A stretch of DNA of 64,000 nt, from positions 806,001-870,000 of the forward strand of contig OZ250142.1 in assembly GCA_965237445.1 (NCBI GenBank), written 5' to 3'. A program made the position numbers and the translations under genes. Source of the stretch: G963668185 sp965237445. Its GTDB lineage: Bacteria > Chloroflexota > Dehalococcoidia > Lucifugimonadales > G963668185. Shown here in pieces: positions 51,023 through 60,984 of this stretch (its first letter is position 1; each line of letters starts with the position of its first letter). Under the pieces are notes generated by a model that did not search any database, was not told the origin of the DNA, and worked only from the letters and a program-made list of their open reading frames with translations.

Positions 51023-51820
51023 ATGGCATTGAACATCGTCGTCTGCGTAAAGCAGGTGATTGATCCGGAAACCCCTTCTTCAGCATTCAAGATCGACGCT
51101 GATGCCAAGAAGGTAGTGCCGCCTGCCGGCATTCCGCCGGTTGTCAACGGCTTCGACGAGCACGCGGTCGAGGCCGCGCTTCGCATTAAGGACGCAGGCG
51201 AGGCCAACGTGACGGTCATTTCAGCGGGGCACAACTTCGTATTGGACGTCATGAAGAAGCCTCTTTCGATGGGGGCAGACGGCATGATTATGGTGGACGA
51301 CGCTGCCGCGGCCGAACTCGACGCGTTCGCCACGGTGCGAGTCCTTTCGGAAGCGATCAAGAAGGCGGGCGACGTCGACCTGGTCCTGTGCGGCAGGCAA
51401 GCGTCGGACTGGGACAACGCCCACGTACCGATGGGAGTAGCCGAAGCGCTCGGGTTGCCCTGCATCACACTTGCCCAGAAGATCGACGTGCAGAACGGCA
51501 CCGTAAATGTTCACCGCAGCCTTGCCGACGGCTACGAGGTAGTGGAAGCTGCCACCCCCGCGCTGGTCACGGTAAGCAACGAGCTTGGGGAGGCACGGTA
51601 CCCGACGCTGCGCGGCATCATGGCCGCCTCCCGCAAGAGCCCGGAGGTATGGTCAATCGAAGACCTGGGTCTGAGTCCAGAGGACCTCGCCCCCAGAGTA
51701 GTCCTGCAGGACCTGTTCCAGCCGGTGAGTGACGCTCAAGTGGAGATCGTCTCTGGCGAAGATGAGGCGGACGCCGGCCGCAAGCTGGCGGACCGCCTGC
51801 GGGAACTCAAGCTCATTTAG
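51023..51820 (+). CDS. etfB: electron transfer flavoprotein subunit beta
   Basis: 265 residues. IVVCVKQVIDPE N-terminus, VNGFDEHAVEAALRIKD, DLVLCGRQASDWDNAHVPMGVAEALG and GARYPTLRGIMAA (AEARYPTLRGI). Binds AMP and forms the ETF dimer with EtfA, transferring electrons from acyl-CoA dehydrogenases to the quinone pool. AGGAG ribosome site. First gene of the operon. Confidence 0.96.
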   Translation: MALNIVVCVKQVIDPETPSSAFKIDADAKKVVPPAGIPPVVNGFDEHAVEAALRIKDAGEANVTVISAGHNFVLDVMKKPLSMGADGMIMVDDAAAAELDAFATVRVLSEAIKKAGDVDLVLCGRQASDWDNAHVPMGVAEALGLPCITLAQKIDVQNGTVNVHRSLADGYEVVEAATPALVTVSNELGEARYPTLRGIMAASRKSPEVWSIEDLGLSPEDLAPRVVLQDLFQPVSDAQVEIVSGEDEADAGRKLADRLRELKLI

Positions 51821-51847
51821 ATTTGCCCAGAAGAGGGAGTTAGCCAA

Positions 51848-52837
51848 ATGTCATCAGTCTTAGTTGTCGGCGAGCTGCAGGAAGGCGAAGTCCAGGCTGT
51901 CACGCATGAGTTGACGGCTACGGGACGCAAGCTTGCCGACGCCAGCGGAGGTTCGGTTTCCGTCGCCCTCATGGGCGGTGAAGTTAGCCCGGGACTTGCC
52001 GACGGCGTGATTGCTCACGGAGGGGACAAGGTGTACCTGGTCCAGGACCCGCTGCTGGACGGGCCGTCTCTGGACGCATCCGTGGCGGCGATCAGCAAGC
52101 TCTGTGGCCACGCCGGTGCTGACATCGTCTTGATTGGCAAGACGGACACCGGTCGAGATCTTGGCCCCCGGCTGGCGTACCGGCTGAACGCGGCAATCGC
52201 ACAGGACTGCACAGACGCATGGATGGAAGGCGACCGTGTAGGCGCCACGAGGCCCGTGTACGGCGGTAACGCGGTTGCGAAGATCGCTTTCGGCCCGGGG
52301 GACCCGCAGGTGCTTACAATGCGTCCGAGAGCAGTCGAGCCCCTTGCTGCTGATGCGGGCCGTACCGGCGACGTCGAGTCCTTCAGCCCCGGCATCGAAG
52401 CTTCAGACGTGAAAGTTAAGGTCCTGGACACCGTTCAGGAAGACTCACAGGGAGTCAGGCTGGAGGATGCCTCAATTGTGGTCAGCGGCGGGCGCGGCCT
52501 GGGCGGACCCGATCCGTTCAACCAGCTCAAGGAGTTGGCCAACGTCCTTGACGGCGCACTGGGAGCTTCTCGCGCAGCCTGTGACGCGGGCTGGCTGGAC
52601 CACTCGCACCAGGTAGGACTTACCGGCAAGACGATCGCGCCTGACCTGTACATCACGGTCGGCATTTCCGGTGCCAGCCAGCACATGGCTGGCTGCTCCG
52701 GCGCCAAGAACCTGGTAGCGATCAACCGGGACGAAGAAGCCAACATCTTCAAAGACGCCACGCTGGGTGTGGTGGGAGACTGGGCCAAGGTGTTCCCAGC
52801 CTTCATGGACCAGGTCAAGAAGCTCCAAGCGTCCTAG
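51848..52837 (+). CDS. etfA: electron transfer flavoprotein subunit alpha
   Basis: 329 residues. FAD-binding C-domain with GLGGPDPF (from GRGLG), HSHQVGLTGKTIAPDLYITVGISGASQH and AIN.D..A.IF. GAGGGAG 5-10 nt upstream. Starts 27 nt after etfB. Houses the FAD of the complex. Confidence 0.96.
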   Translation: MSSVLVVGELQEGEVQAVTHELTATGRKLADASGGSVSVALMGGEVSPGLADGVIAHGGDKVYLVQDPLLDGPSLDASVAAISKLCGHAGADIVLIGKTDTGRDLGPRLAYRLNAAIAQDCTDAWMEGDRVGATRPVYGGNAVAKIAFGPGDPQVLTMRPRAVEPLAADAGRTGDVESFSPGIEASDVKVKVLDTVQEDSQGVRLEDASIVVSGGRGLGGPDPFNQLKELANVLDGALGASRAACDAGWLDHSHQVGLTGKTIAPDLYITVGISGASQHMAGCSGAKNLVAINRDEEANIFKDATLGVVGDWAKVFPAFMDQVKKLQAS

Positions 52838-52893
52838 TTAATAGCAAGTCCGGCCGGCAGTCCGCGCGACTTCTCCAGATACAGGAATTTGAC

Positions 52894-53337
52894 TTGACGG
52901 AAGGCGACTTCGGCATAGACCTACAGAAGGTCAAAGAGACTATTGACGATGCAGAGGTCATATCTCTGTTCTTCCCGTCGCTGCGCAAGTCCCTAATCCT
53001 CGATGTCAGGACCAACGAGCGAGACGGGCCAATGGTGAAGGTCATGCCGATGGCCGCTTCGCCCCAAGAGCGCCTGCGCGGGCTGCGGCGGATGCGACCG
53101 GGCTTTCCGCGCCTACGCAGCCTAACGCTAATACCGTGGCTGCGTTACATCGACAGCCTCGTGACTACAGGGGTTTGGGAACGCGTCATCGATCGCGTGA
53201 GCAAGGCAGCCCCCGGCGACGAGGCGTTGCTTTCGACATGTGAAGAGGCGTTGCAGGAGCTCAAGGACCACGAGAAGTCCGAGCTTCTTGCCGTGGTGAG
53301 GGGCGACAACTACCGCACTATCTGGTCAGCGCGGTAG
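52894..53337 (+). CDS. hypothetical protein downstream of etfBA
   Basis: 147 residues, no domain recognised. N-part acidic, middle Arg-rich (SPQERLRGLRRMRPGFPRLRSL), predicted soluble. The ORF is full length between etfA and the S9 peptidase with the same strand and spacing, suggesting a gene. TTG start. Not a shadow: no strong frame opposite. Confidence 0.65.
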   Translation: MTEGDFGIDLQKVKETIDDAEVISLFFPSLRKSLILDVRTNERDGPMVKVMPMAASPQERLRGLRRMRPGFPRLRSLTLIPWLRYIDSLVTTGVWERVIDRVSKAAPGDEALLSTCEEALQELKDHEKSELLAVVRGDNYRTIWSAR

Positions 53338-53391
53338 CTACACACGTCCTTCCCCCCGATCTCAGTCGGTAACTCTAAACCGGAGCATCCA

Positions 53392-55333
53392 ATGCCGAGA
53401 CCTGTAACGATAGAAGACACGGTTAGCTTCAGGACTGTTTCCAGTGCGGCAGTCCACCCCGACGGCAACTGCATCGTGTACGCCCTGGGAGAGCCGTTCG
53501 GCAACGGAGGCTCGTCGCCGCGCTCCCAGCTCTGGTCGGTGCCCACAAGCGGCGGAGAGCCGCGTCCTTTCACCTCCGGCGCCGGGGCTGACGCATTGCC
53601 GCTGTGGTCACCAGATGGAAGCCGGCTCGCGTTCCTATCCGATCGGGAGAGCGGCCTGGGCAGACAAGTGTACGTGATGCATCGTAGCTTCGGCGAGGCG
53701 GAGCGGCTGACCCGCACGAAGGGCCGCATAGCGGCAAGCGCAAACCTGCAGACGTTCTCCTGGTCGCCGGACGGTTCCCGAATCGCTTTCCTGATGACCG
53801 AGCCCGACACCCCAGAGGAGGCGCAGCGGAAGAAGGAGCGGCGGGATCACGTCCGATTCGAGAAAGAGCCGAAGTACAACCGTATCTACGTGGCAGACGT
53901 TGCGACTGGTGAGGTTGGGTGCGCTTCACCGGCCGGCCTCCAGATCTGGGAGTTCGGCTGGTCGCCAGACGGAGAGAGCTTCGCGGCGGTCGTGTCGGAT
54001 GGACCCTACAAGTACGACTGGTACCTGGCCCGGCTCGTGCGCTTCGATGCCGGGGGCGGACCGGCACAGACACTGCACCACACCAAGCGGCAGCTTGCGA
54101 AGCCTGCGTGGTCGCCGGACGGAAATCGCATAGCGTTCCTGTCTTCGATCTGGAGCGACCAGGGCGCCGTTGGCGGCAGCGTGTTCGTAATGCCGACTGG
54201 TGGAGGCGATGCCAGGGAGCTTGAGGGCAGCCGGCACACGAGCCCGAACTGGATCGAGTGGTCAGAGGACGGTGAGACGCTGTACATCGCGGGCCAGGAA
54301 CACGGCGGCAGCGGCATAGCCTCGCTCGACGTCGAGACGGGCGCGAGGACGCAGCTCTGGCATACCGAAGGCGCGATAGGCGGGGGATCATGGCCACCCT
54401 GCTCGCGGGACCGCAACGGGAACTTTGCCGTCATCGTCGAGGATGCGCACACGCCGGCGGAGGTCCATGCGGCGAGATCCTGAAGGCGGGACTCTCGCAC
54501 TGAGGAGGCTCACCGATCTGCATGCGCAGGCATCGGAGCTCGAGATTGGCCGCACCGAGATCCTGCACTGGACTTCCCGCGACGGGCAGCGCATCCAGGG
54601 GCTGCTCATCCGGCCTGTCGGCGACCACGGCGAAGGGCCGTGGCCGATGATCGTGGACGTGCACGGCGGCCCGGCGTCGATGCACGCCAACCGGTACGCG
54701 ATGGGAATGGGGCGGCTTGGATGGCTCCAGTACGCCGCATCCAGAGGGATGGCCGTCTTCATGCCAAACCCTCGCGGCAGCACCGGTTGGGGAATCGAGT
54801 TCACAGAGGCGAACCTGAACGACCTTGGCGGCATGGACTGGGAGGACGTACTGACAGGGATAGACCGCTGCATCGAGATCGGCGCGGCCGAGGAGGGCCG
54901 GCTCGGCATCACGGGATGGAGCTACGGCGGCTTCCTCACCGGCTGGGCGCTCACTCGATCGGACCGGTTCAGCGCCTGCGCAATCGGCGCGGCGGCCCCT
55001 TACAGACGGGCCTGGCACGGTTTCTCGGGCATCAAGAACTGGGTGGGGACTTACCTTGGGTACCCGGACCCGTGGGACCCGGATGGCGACTACCGTCACT
55101 ACTCGTTCATCTCGCACATCAAGAACGCCAGGATGCCTACGCTGATCCTTCACGGCGACAGGGACGCAGACGTGCCGATCGAGCAGGCGCACATCCTGTA
55201 TCGAGCGCTGAAGGAGCACGGCGTGGAGACGGAATTCGTCTACTATCCGGGCGGAGGCCACGGCATCAGCCAGAGGGACCAGGTCATGGACATAGGCCGG
55301 CGCGTTACCGCCTGGTTCGAGGAGCGCCTGTAA
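53392..55333 (+). CDS. S9 family peptidase (dipeptidyl-aminopeptidase/acylaminoacyl type), frameshifted
   Basis: Continuous homology to S9C peptidases across two frames. N-terminal beta-propeller of WD40-like PD40 repeats (LPLWSPDGSRLAFLS, FSWSPDGSRIAFL, EFGWSPDGES, PAWSPDGNRIAFLSS), ending at VHAARS then TGA (54481). The catalytic alpha/beta hydrolase domain is in the +1 frame (54476-55333) and contains GWSYGG (Ser), LHGDRDADVP (Asp) and GGGHGIS (His). The frame breaks at 54475 after VHAA; one extra A, or loss of two bases in AGGGA, explains it. Real disruption or sequencing error cannot be told apart here. Combined length ~645 residues is normal. Confidence 0.85.
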
Positions 55334-55429
55334 GCGCGGCGCCGGCATGCAGCGCCGCGCTCCACGGAATCTGTACCGGCGAGCCAGGTCGCTGTACCCT
55401 TTCACCACACCCCGCAAGGAGACGTAAGC

Positions 55430-57115
55430 ATGGCAACTCAGACCCGGCCTAACCTCAAGTGGCACAGCGGCGCGGTAAGCGAGGGGCCGCACAGGGCGCC
55501 GGCGAGGGCCATGCTCAGGGCCGTCGGACTCGACGACGATGACATGAAAAAGCCGTTCGTGGCCATCGGAAACCTGGCTTCGGACGTGACTCCCTGCAAC
55601 GTCCACCTGACCCGGCTGGCAGACAAGGTGAAGGAAGGGGTGTGGGCTGCGAACGCGGTGCCGTTCATGTTCGGGACGATCACCGTGAGCGATGGAATCT
55701 CGATGGGCACGGAGGGGATGAAGGCATCGCTCGTGAGCCGTGAGGTGATCGCGGACTCGATAGAGACCGTCACGATGGCCGAGGGGATGGACGGGCTGCT
55801 GGTGGTGGCGGCGTGCGACAAGAACATGCCCGGCGCGTTGATGGCGATGGCGCGGATGAACGTGCCCGCGATCTTCGTGTACGGCGGGACGATCATGCCC
55901 GGCAACTGGCAGGGCAAAGATGTGAACATCCAGGACGTGTTCGAGGCGGTTGGCGCGTGGTCGCAGGGCAATATGTCGCTAGATGACCTGATCGGACTGG
56001 AGTGCGCGGCGTGCCCGGGCGAGGGCGCGTGCGCCGGCATGTTCACGGCGAACACGATGTCATCGGCGATCGAGGCGATGGGAATGTCCGCGCCGGGCGC
56101 GGCCTCCATACCCGCGATAGACCCGCGCAACGAGTCGGTGGCGTTCGAGTCTGGCGCGATGCTTTACAAGATGCTGGAGCGCGACATCAGGCCGAGGGAC
56201 ATCATCACCCGGAAGTCTTTGGAGAACGCGATCACGGTGGTGCTGTCGATGGGCGGGTCGACGAACGCGGTGCTGCACCTGTTGGCCATCGCAAGCGAGG
56301 CCGAGGTGGACCTAAGCATCGACGATTTCGACAGGCTCAGCCGTCGCACCCCGTACCTGACCGACCTGCGCCCTGGGGGGCAGTTCGTAATGTCCGACGT
56401 AGACCGGGTTGGCGGGTTGCCGGTGCTGATGAAGGAACTGCTGGCGGCGGGACTGCTGCACCCGGACGAGATGACAGTCACCGGCAAAACGCTGGCCGAG
56501 AATCTGGCGACGTTCGGCGGGAAGCCGGACGGGCGCGTGATCTACCCGGTGTCGGAGGCCCGCAGCCCAACGGGCGGCCTCGTGATCCTTCGGGGCAACC
56601 TCGCGCCCGAGGGGGCCGTGCTCAAGGTGGCCGGCACGAAGAGCCTGAGTCACGAAGGGCCGGCGAGAGTGTTCGACGGCGAGCGGGCCGCATTCGAGGC
56701 TGTGACCGGCGGCAGGATTGAGTCGGGCGACGTCGTGGTGATCCGGTACGAGGGACCGAAGGGCGGGCCCGGTATGCAGGAGATGCTCGCGGTAACCGGA
56801 GCAATGGCCGGGCAGGGCCACGGAGACGACGTGCTGCTAATGACGGACGGGCGGTTCTCCGGCGCCACGCGGGGAGCGTCTATCGGGCACGTTGCGCCGG
56901 AGGCGGCGGTCGGCGGGCCGATCGGGCTGGTGCGCGAGGGCGACACCATCGTGATGGACGTGGAGCGCCGCGAGCTAAGCATGCGGGTCCCCGACGATGA
57001 GCTGGCGCGGCGTCGGAGCGAGTGGACCGCGCCGGAGCCGGCGTACACGCGCGGCGTGATGGCGAAGTACGCCAAGCTGGTGTCGTCTGCGTCCGAGGGG
57101 GCAGTCACCGGCTAG
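55430..57115 (+). CDS. ilvD: dihydroxy-acid dehydratase
   Basis: 561 residues. CDKNMPGALMAMARMNVP (Fe-S Cys), ECAACPGEGACAGMFTANTM (second and third Cys), GGSTNAVLHLLAIA, DVDRVGGLPVLMKEL and TDGRFSGATRGASIGHVAPEA. Catalyses the third step of valine/isoleucine synthesis. AAGGAGAC ribosome site 6 nt upstream. Confidence 0.97.
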   Translation: MATQTRPNLKWHSGAVSEGPHRAPARAMLRAVGLDDDDMKKPFVAIGNLASDVTPCNVHLTRLADKVKEGVWAANAVPFMFGTITVSDGISMGTEGMKASLVSREVIADSIETVTMAEGMDGLLVVAACDKNMPGALMAMARMNVPAIFVYGGTIMPGNWQGKDVNIQDVFEAVGAWSQGNMSLDDLIGLECAACPGEGACAGMFTANTMSSAIEAMGMSAPGAASIPAIDPRNESVAFESGAMLYKMLERDIRPRDIITRKSLENAITVVLSMGGSTNAVLHLLAIASEAEVDLSIDDFDRLSRRTPYLTDLRPGGQFVMSDVDRVGGLPVLMKELLAAGLLHPDEMTVTGKTLAENLATFGGKPDGRVIYPVSEARSPTGGLVILRGNLAPEGAVLKVAGTKSLSHEGPARVFDGERAAFEAVTGGRIESGDVVVIRYEGPKGGPGMQEMLAVTGAMAGQGHGDDVLLMTDGRFSGATRGASIGHVAPEAAVGGPIGLVREGDTIVMDVERRELSMRVPDDELARRRSEWTAPEPAYTRGVMAKYAKLVSSASEGAVTG

Positions 57116-57649
57116 GCAGGCAGGGCATTGCCCTGCACCCTATCCTCACCCATCAAGGAGACCGTTGCGTAATCGTCTTACCGGCGTATGCCGGTATCCA
57201 GAGGGGCGCGGATTGGCTTCGTTGTGTCGTTTCCGACACCCTGTGTCGCCTCATCCTGCAGGGTTTCGCAAAGGCCTGCGGAGGCGGGTTTCCAGTGGCA
57301 GTGTGGGGCCTTCCACTCATAGACGCCAAACTCCTGGGGCCTCGTAACTGATCAGATTCATTGAGAACTGAGCCGCCCACCCAACTGTCATTCTGAGAAG
57401 CGCAGCGACGAAGAATCTAAAAACCTCGCTTGGGCGCTTGGTCCCTGCGCCAACAACCGTCTCCTTTGACAGGGTCTCTAGATTCCTCGCTGCGCTCGGA
57501 ATGACGGTCCGTAGGCTCTGGTGACCTCGTCTCATGGAATCTGAACAATTACAGGATTTCGAGCCAGCTTGTTGGGCCTGCACCGCAACCCATATAATGC
57601 CCACCCTACCGGTAAGAGAAACCACGCCACGAACGGGAGTGAACAGCAG
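57116..57649. repeat. repeat-rich spacer after ilvD
   Basis: No gene is supported. It holds GGCAGGGCATTGCCCTGC (57117-57136), a TTACCGGCGTATGCCGGTAT element (57179-57198), and a 119-bp inverted-repeat unit at 57387-57505 with arms related to GTCATTCTGAGAAGCGCAGC and GTCATTCCGAGCGCAGCGAG. Confidence 0.6.
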
Positions 57650-57859
57650 ATGAGCGAGCAGCCGCAGGAACACGCCGAGGGCCGGGCAATGTCGCGGAGG
57701 TCCTTCCTTACGAAGGGGCCGCTGGGCATTGTGGCCGGGATAACGATCGGTGTTGTCGGCGGGAAACTGCTGGGCTCTATGCTGGGCAACCGCTCGGCGC
57801 CACCCCAGTTCCCGGAAGACTCGATCTTCAGGCCCGCAAAGGACCAGAACCAGATCTAA
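57650..57859 (+). CDS. small Tat-signal protein
   Basis: 69 residues. Twin-arginine motif SRRSFLTKGP followed by one hydrophobic helix (LGIVAGITIGVVGGKLLGSML). A GGGAG site 8 nt before ATG 57650. No domain follows: either a retained Tat membrane protein or a short subunit targeted by Tat. tatA is in this window (45574). A tail of ~22 residues is charged. Confidence 0.68.
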   Translation: MSEQPQEHAEGRAMSRRSFLTKGPLGIVAGITIGVVGGKLLGSMLGNRSAPPQFPEDSIFRPAKDQNQI

Positions 57860-57892
57860 GCAGGGGCGCGTCCGCTATCGCTGTGTAAGGCG

Positions 57893-57969
57893 TGGTGGGC
57901 GGTACTGGATTTGAACCGGTGACCTCTGCGATGTCAACGCAGCGCTCTAAACCGCTGAGCTAACCGCCC
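57893..57969 (-). tRNA. tRNA-Val (anticodon GAC)
   Basis: Acceptor GGGCGGT pairs with ACCGCCC; discriminator A and CCA are encoded. D-arm TTAGCTCAGCGG, anticodon stem CTGCG/CGCAG with loop TTGACAT (anticodon GAC), T-arm GGTTCAAATCC. 77 nt with CCA. Confidence 0.96.
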
Positions 57970-58040
57970 GCCAAGAGGTTCGAGTGTAGCGCCGGCCCCC
58001 GAGGCGGTCAAGGCAAGGCGGCCGGTGCGTCGAGGACGGC

Positions 58041-58313
58041 ATGGACAAGCGGACCAGGCGCCTCATCGATTTTCTCAAGACGAAGTACCGCGACGACCCG
58101 GAAGGGTTCCGCGCGCTGCTGCCGGGATCGCCGTCCGTGTCGCCAGGCCCGCATCCCACCGACATCCACAGCCCCGCGTCCGACCTGTCCGACGAGGAGC
58201 TCGCCTACCACCGCGAGCAGCTAGCGGGGGTTGAGGGGGTTGAGGGGGGACAACACATTGAGAGGTGTCAAGAGTGGGTAGCAGAAAGACAGACCATGGT
58301 AAGGCAAACATAA
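58041..58313 (+). CDS. small hypothetical protein
   Basis: 90 residues, hydrophilic, with a charged N-terminus (MDKRTRRLIDFLKTKYRDDPEGFRALLPG). Low-complexity GVEGVEGG near residue 63. No domain recognised; a weak GGAC precedes the ATG. Lies between tRNA-Val and the XRE-ImmA gene. Treat as provisional. Confidence 0.42.
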   Translation: MDKRTRRLIDFLKTKYRDDPEGFRALLPGSPSVSPGPHPTDIHSPASDLSDEELAYHREQLAGVEGVEGGQHIERCQEWVAERQTMVRQT

Positions 58314-58396
58314 AGCATGTACGCGTCCCTATTGGATGTACAAGCTAACCTAGTACTATTGATGTTGAACAAACAGTAGTTGAGGGTATCAAGACG

Positions 58397-59584
58397 ATGC
58401 CTCGAGTAAACCCCGAAATAATGGTTTGGGCACGCGAGGCTGCCGGACTTAGCCAAGAAGGGGCAGCTAGGAAGCTCGGCTTTCAAGACAGCCGTGTATC
58501 GTCAGCGGCTTACAAACTGGCGGCTCTTGAGAACGGTGACAGAGAGCCATCCCGAACCCAGCTAGTGAAGATGGCCGCTCAGTACCATCGACCGCTGCTG
58601 ACGTTCTATCTGTCCAGTCCGCCAAGGCAGGGCGACCTTGGTACTGACTTTCGTACGCTTCGTGGTGATTCACTGGCATCCGATTCGGCGTTGCTGAACG
58701 CATTGGTCCGGGACATCAGAGCACGTCAGAGCATGGTCCGCGCTGTCTTAGAAGACGACGATGAAGCGGAACCGATGCCCTTTGTTGGTTCTCATCGGTT
58801 GGAGGACGGCCGGACCGCAGTCTTGAGAACTCTCCAAGTGCTGATTAGCGTCGATTATGCAGCGTACCGTAAGCAACCAAACCCATCAGCCGCCTTCAAT
58901 CTCTTACGCAGGCACCTAGAACGTCGAGGCGTGTTTGTAGTGCTTAAGGGGGACGTTGGTAACTACCAGTCCGCCTTAGACACTACCGCTTTCAGGGGCT
59001 TTTCTATAGCGGACGAGGTCGCCCCGTTCATTGTTATCAACGAATATGATGCAAGATCGGCATGGTCGTTCACGCTGCTACATGAGACCGTGCATTTGCT
59101 CTTGGGTCAGACCGGCGTGAGTGGAGAATACAGTGGAAACGAAGTTGAGCAGTTCTGCGATGATATTGCCGGAGATTTTCTACTCCCACCGGACGCGCTA
59201 GAGCGGCTGGATATAGGTGACGTCTCCAATTTTGAGGATGTTTCGGATCGAATTAGCGCGTTCGCTAAAGAGTCGAGGGTTAGCCGCACCATGGTCGCTT
59301 ACAAGGCGTACCGGGCGTCCAAAATTGGCTATGACCTCTTCAATCGCCTTAGCTCAGGATATCGAAGGGAATGGCGAGCAAGAAAACAGCGCGGCCGTAC
59401 AAATGCCCCTGATCAGAACGGGGGTCCCAGCTACTACGTATTGCGTCGCCACCGGCTGGGAAACAAGCTAGTAAGCTTCGTAAAGGACATGATGGCGGCA
59501 GATTCCCTGTCAACGTCCAAGGCGTCTAGGATACTGGGAGTCAAACCTCGTCAAGTTCAACCTCTTACGGTAACTGGCCGCTAG
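58397..59584 (+). CDS. XRE-type regulator with ImmA/IrrE metallopeptidase domain
   Basis: 395 residues. N-terminal helix-turn-helix (AREAAGLSQEGAARKLGF ... ALENGDREPSRTQLVKMAAQYHRPL), then an ImmA/IrrE metallopeptidase domain with LHETVHLLLGQ (HExxH) near residue 233 and a downstream acidic residue. Such proteins pair with a toxin gene and are often antitoxin-like or phage/mobile-element regulators. Followed by DUF4411 after 15 nt on the same strand. Confidence 0.88.
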   Translation: MPRVNPEIMVWAREAAGLSQEGAARKLGFQDSRVSSAAYKLAALENGDREPSRTQLVKMAAQYHRPLLTFYLSSPPRQGDLGTDFRTLRGDSLASDSALLNALVRDIRARQSMVRAVLEDDDEAEPMPFVGSHRLEDGRTAVLRTLQVLISVDYAAYRKQPNPSAAFNLLRRHLERRGVFVVLKGDVGNYQSALDTTAFRGFSIADEVAPFIVINEYDARSAWSFTLLHETVHLLLGQTGVSGEYSGNEVEQFCDDIAGDFLLPPDALERLDIGDVSNFEDVSDRISAFAKESRVSRTMVAYKAYRASKIGYDLFNRLSSGYRREWRARKQRGRTNAPDQNGGPSYYVLRRHRLGNKLVSFVKDMMAADSLSTSKASRILGVKPRQVQPLTVTGR

Positions 59585-59599
59585 CCACAGGCGTCTGTA

Positions 59600-60109
59600 G
59601 TGTTGTATCTCCTCGACGCCAATGTTCTCATTGACGCGAATCGTGACTATTATCCAATTCAGAGAGTGCCGGAGTTTTGGGACTGGCTAATGGAGATGAG
59701 CACCTTAGGACATGTGAAGATACCGGAAGAGATATACGAGGAGATTATCCTACCTAAGCCTAGACGGCAGGACCTGCTAGTCGCTTGGTTAACGGACAAT
59801 CGCGGCGTCTTGCGTCTGGACGAACTGGCCGCCGCAGATTTCGTCGCGTATGTTACGGAACAAGGGTACGCCGATGACCTGACGGACGACGAAATCGAAA
59901 AGGTCGGGCGGGATCCGTTTCTGATCGCATACGCTCTCGTTGATGTTGACAATCGGTGCGTGGTAACTAACGAACGGTCCAGGCCAAAACAGACACGAGG
60001 TAACCGTCAACTACCCGATGTAGCCAGAAGCCTCAACGTACGATGCATTAACGCATTCAGTCTAATTCAGGAACTAGATTTCCGCACAAGCTGGGAAAGC
60101 AACCCCTGA
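59600..60109 (+). CDS. DUF4411 (PIN-fold) protein, probable toxin of the XRE-ImmA module
   Basis: 169 residues. N-terminal YLLDANVLIDANRDYYP and FWDWL are the PIN-fold start of DUF4411, with Asp in LLDANVLID and later acidic residues (DPFLIAYALVD; CVVTNE). This family is found after XRE-ImmA genes. GTG start, 15-nt gap. Probably a ribonuclease-type toxin; not demonstrated. Confidence 0.84.
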   Translation: MLYLLDANVLIDANRDYYPIQRVPEFWDWLMEMSTLGHVKIPEEIYEEIILPKPRRQDLLVAWLTDNRGVLRLDELAAADFVAYVTEQGYADDLTDDEIEKVGRDPFLIAYALVDVDNRCVVTNERSRPKQTRGNRQLPDVARSLNVRCINAFSLIQELDFRTSWESNP

Positions 60110-60429
60110 TGCTGCAAGTGCCCCTTACGCTAGCAACTCTTCACATGCGACCTTAATCCCCGGCCTCCCAATGGAGAGCGTCTCCACCATCGGTCGTTTC
60201 ATCCTTACCCACTAGGTGGGGAGTTAGGGCAGGCTCGCTTGGCAGTGCTCTGGAGGAAGTCTAGTTTCTTTGGCAGACTCCTTCGGCCTACTACCCGCAA
60301 GTGACCATTGCCTCACCTGCCGAATGCATCGGCTACGGAGCTGGGAACGATGATCCCAAACCCTCTGCCCCACCCCTCTGGATAATCTAGGTTCACAAAC
60401 GAAGTGCAACACTTGGTTAAGGTGTTGTC

Positions 60430-60981
60430 ATGGGAAAGCGTTATGAACATGTCCCCATCGAAGAGTGGTGTGAGAGTGCCAGCCTACAAGCCGAGGGTCG
60501 ATCGATCCGGCAAATCGCTGCAGGTCTGGATTGCTCGCCATCGCCAGTTGCCCGGGAGCTGAAGCGCAATGGGTCACGGACCGGTGGATGTAGGCCAGTG
60601 TATGCCGACCAGCAGGTGCGTGCGCGTCGGTGGCGCGGCTCTCGTATGGAGCGCGACGATGCTCTGCGGGGGCGGGTGCTCTCACGCCTGGACCAGGGCT
60701 GGTCGCCCGAGCAGGTTGCCGGTCGGCTTAAGTTGGAGGCTGGACGGATAGTCATCTCTCACGAGAGCATCTACCGGTTCATGTACGGTCAGCTTGCGCG
60801 TACAAAAGGACTAGGCTGGAGACATTACCTGCCCCGTTCTACCACGCGGCCGGTCCCGGCGTCTTGCCCTTTCACCCCGTCCTCCAACAAGGACCACTTT
60901 CCGAGGATGGTGTGGAGTGTTCAATTCACCGACCCTGAACCTTTGCGATCAAGCCTTGCTCTAGGCGAACTAGCGTGCTAA
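60430..60981 (+). pseudogene. IS30-family transposase, 3'-truncated remnant
   Basis: Residues 1-~135 are the IS30 N-terminus: EEWCESASLQAEGRSIRQIAAGLDCSPSPVARELKRNG (HTH_38) and SHESIYRFMYGQLARTKGLGWRHYLP, which precedes the catalytic domain. Then the sequence departs into unrelated residues and stops. The DDE domain is missing. The left IS end is likely in GAAGTGCAACACTTGG (60400-60415). The 60110-60429 stretch has no gene; it looks like degenerate IS and repeat sequence. Confidence 0.85.
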
Positions 60982-60984
60982 TAT
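60956..60984 (+). promoter_or_regulatory. conserved promoter of repeat unit copy B
   Basis: TTGCTC (60956-60961), 17 nt, TAATAT (60979-60984); ATG 6 nt after (60991). Same pattern as copies A and C. Confidence 0.65.

Noticed and set aside
54431..55606. 391-residue minus-strand frame
   Set aside because: Antisense to the S9 catalytic domain, which has clear Ser/Asp/His motifs.
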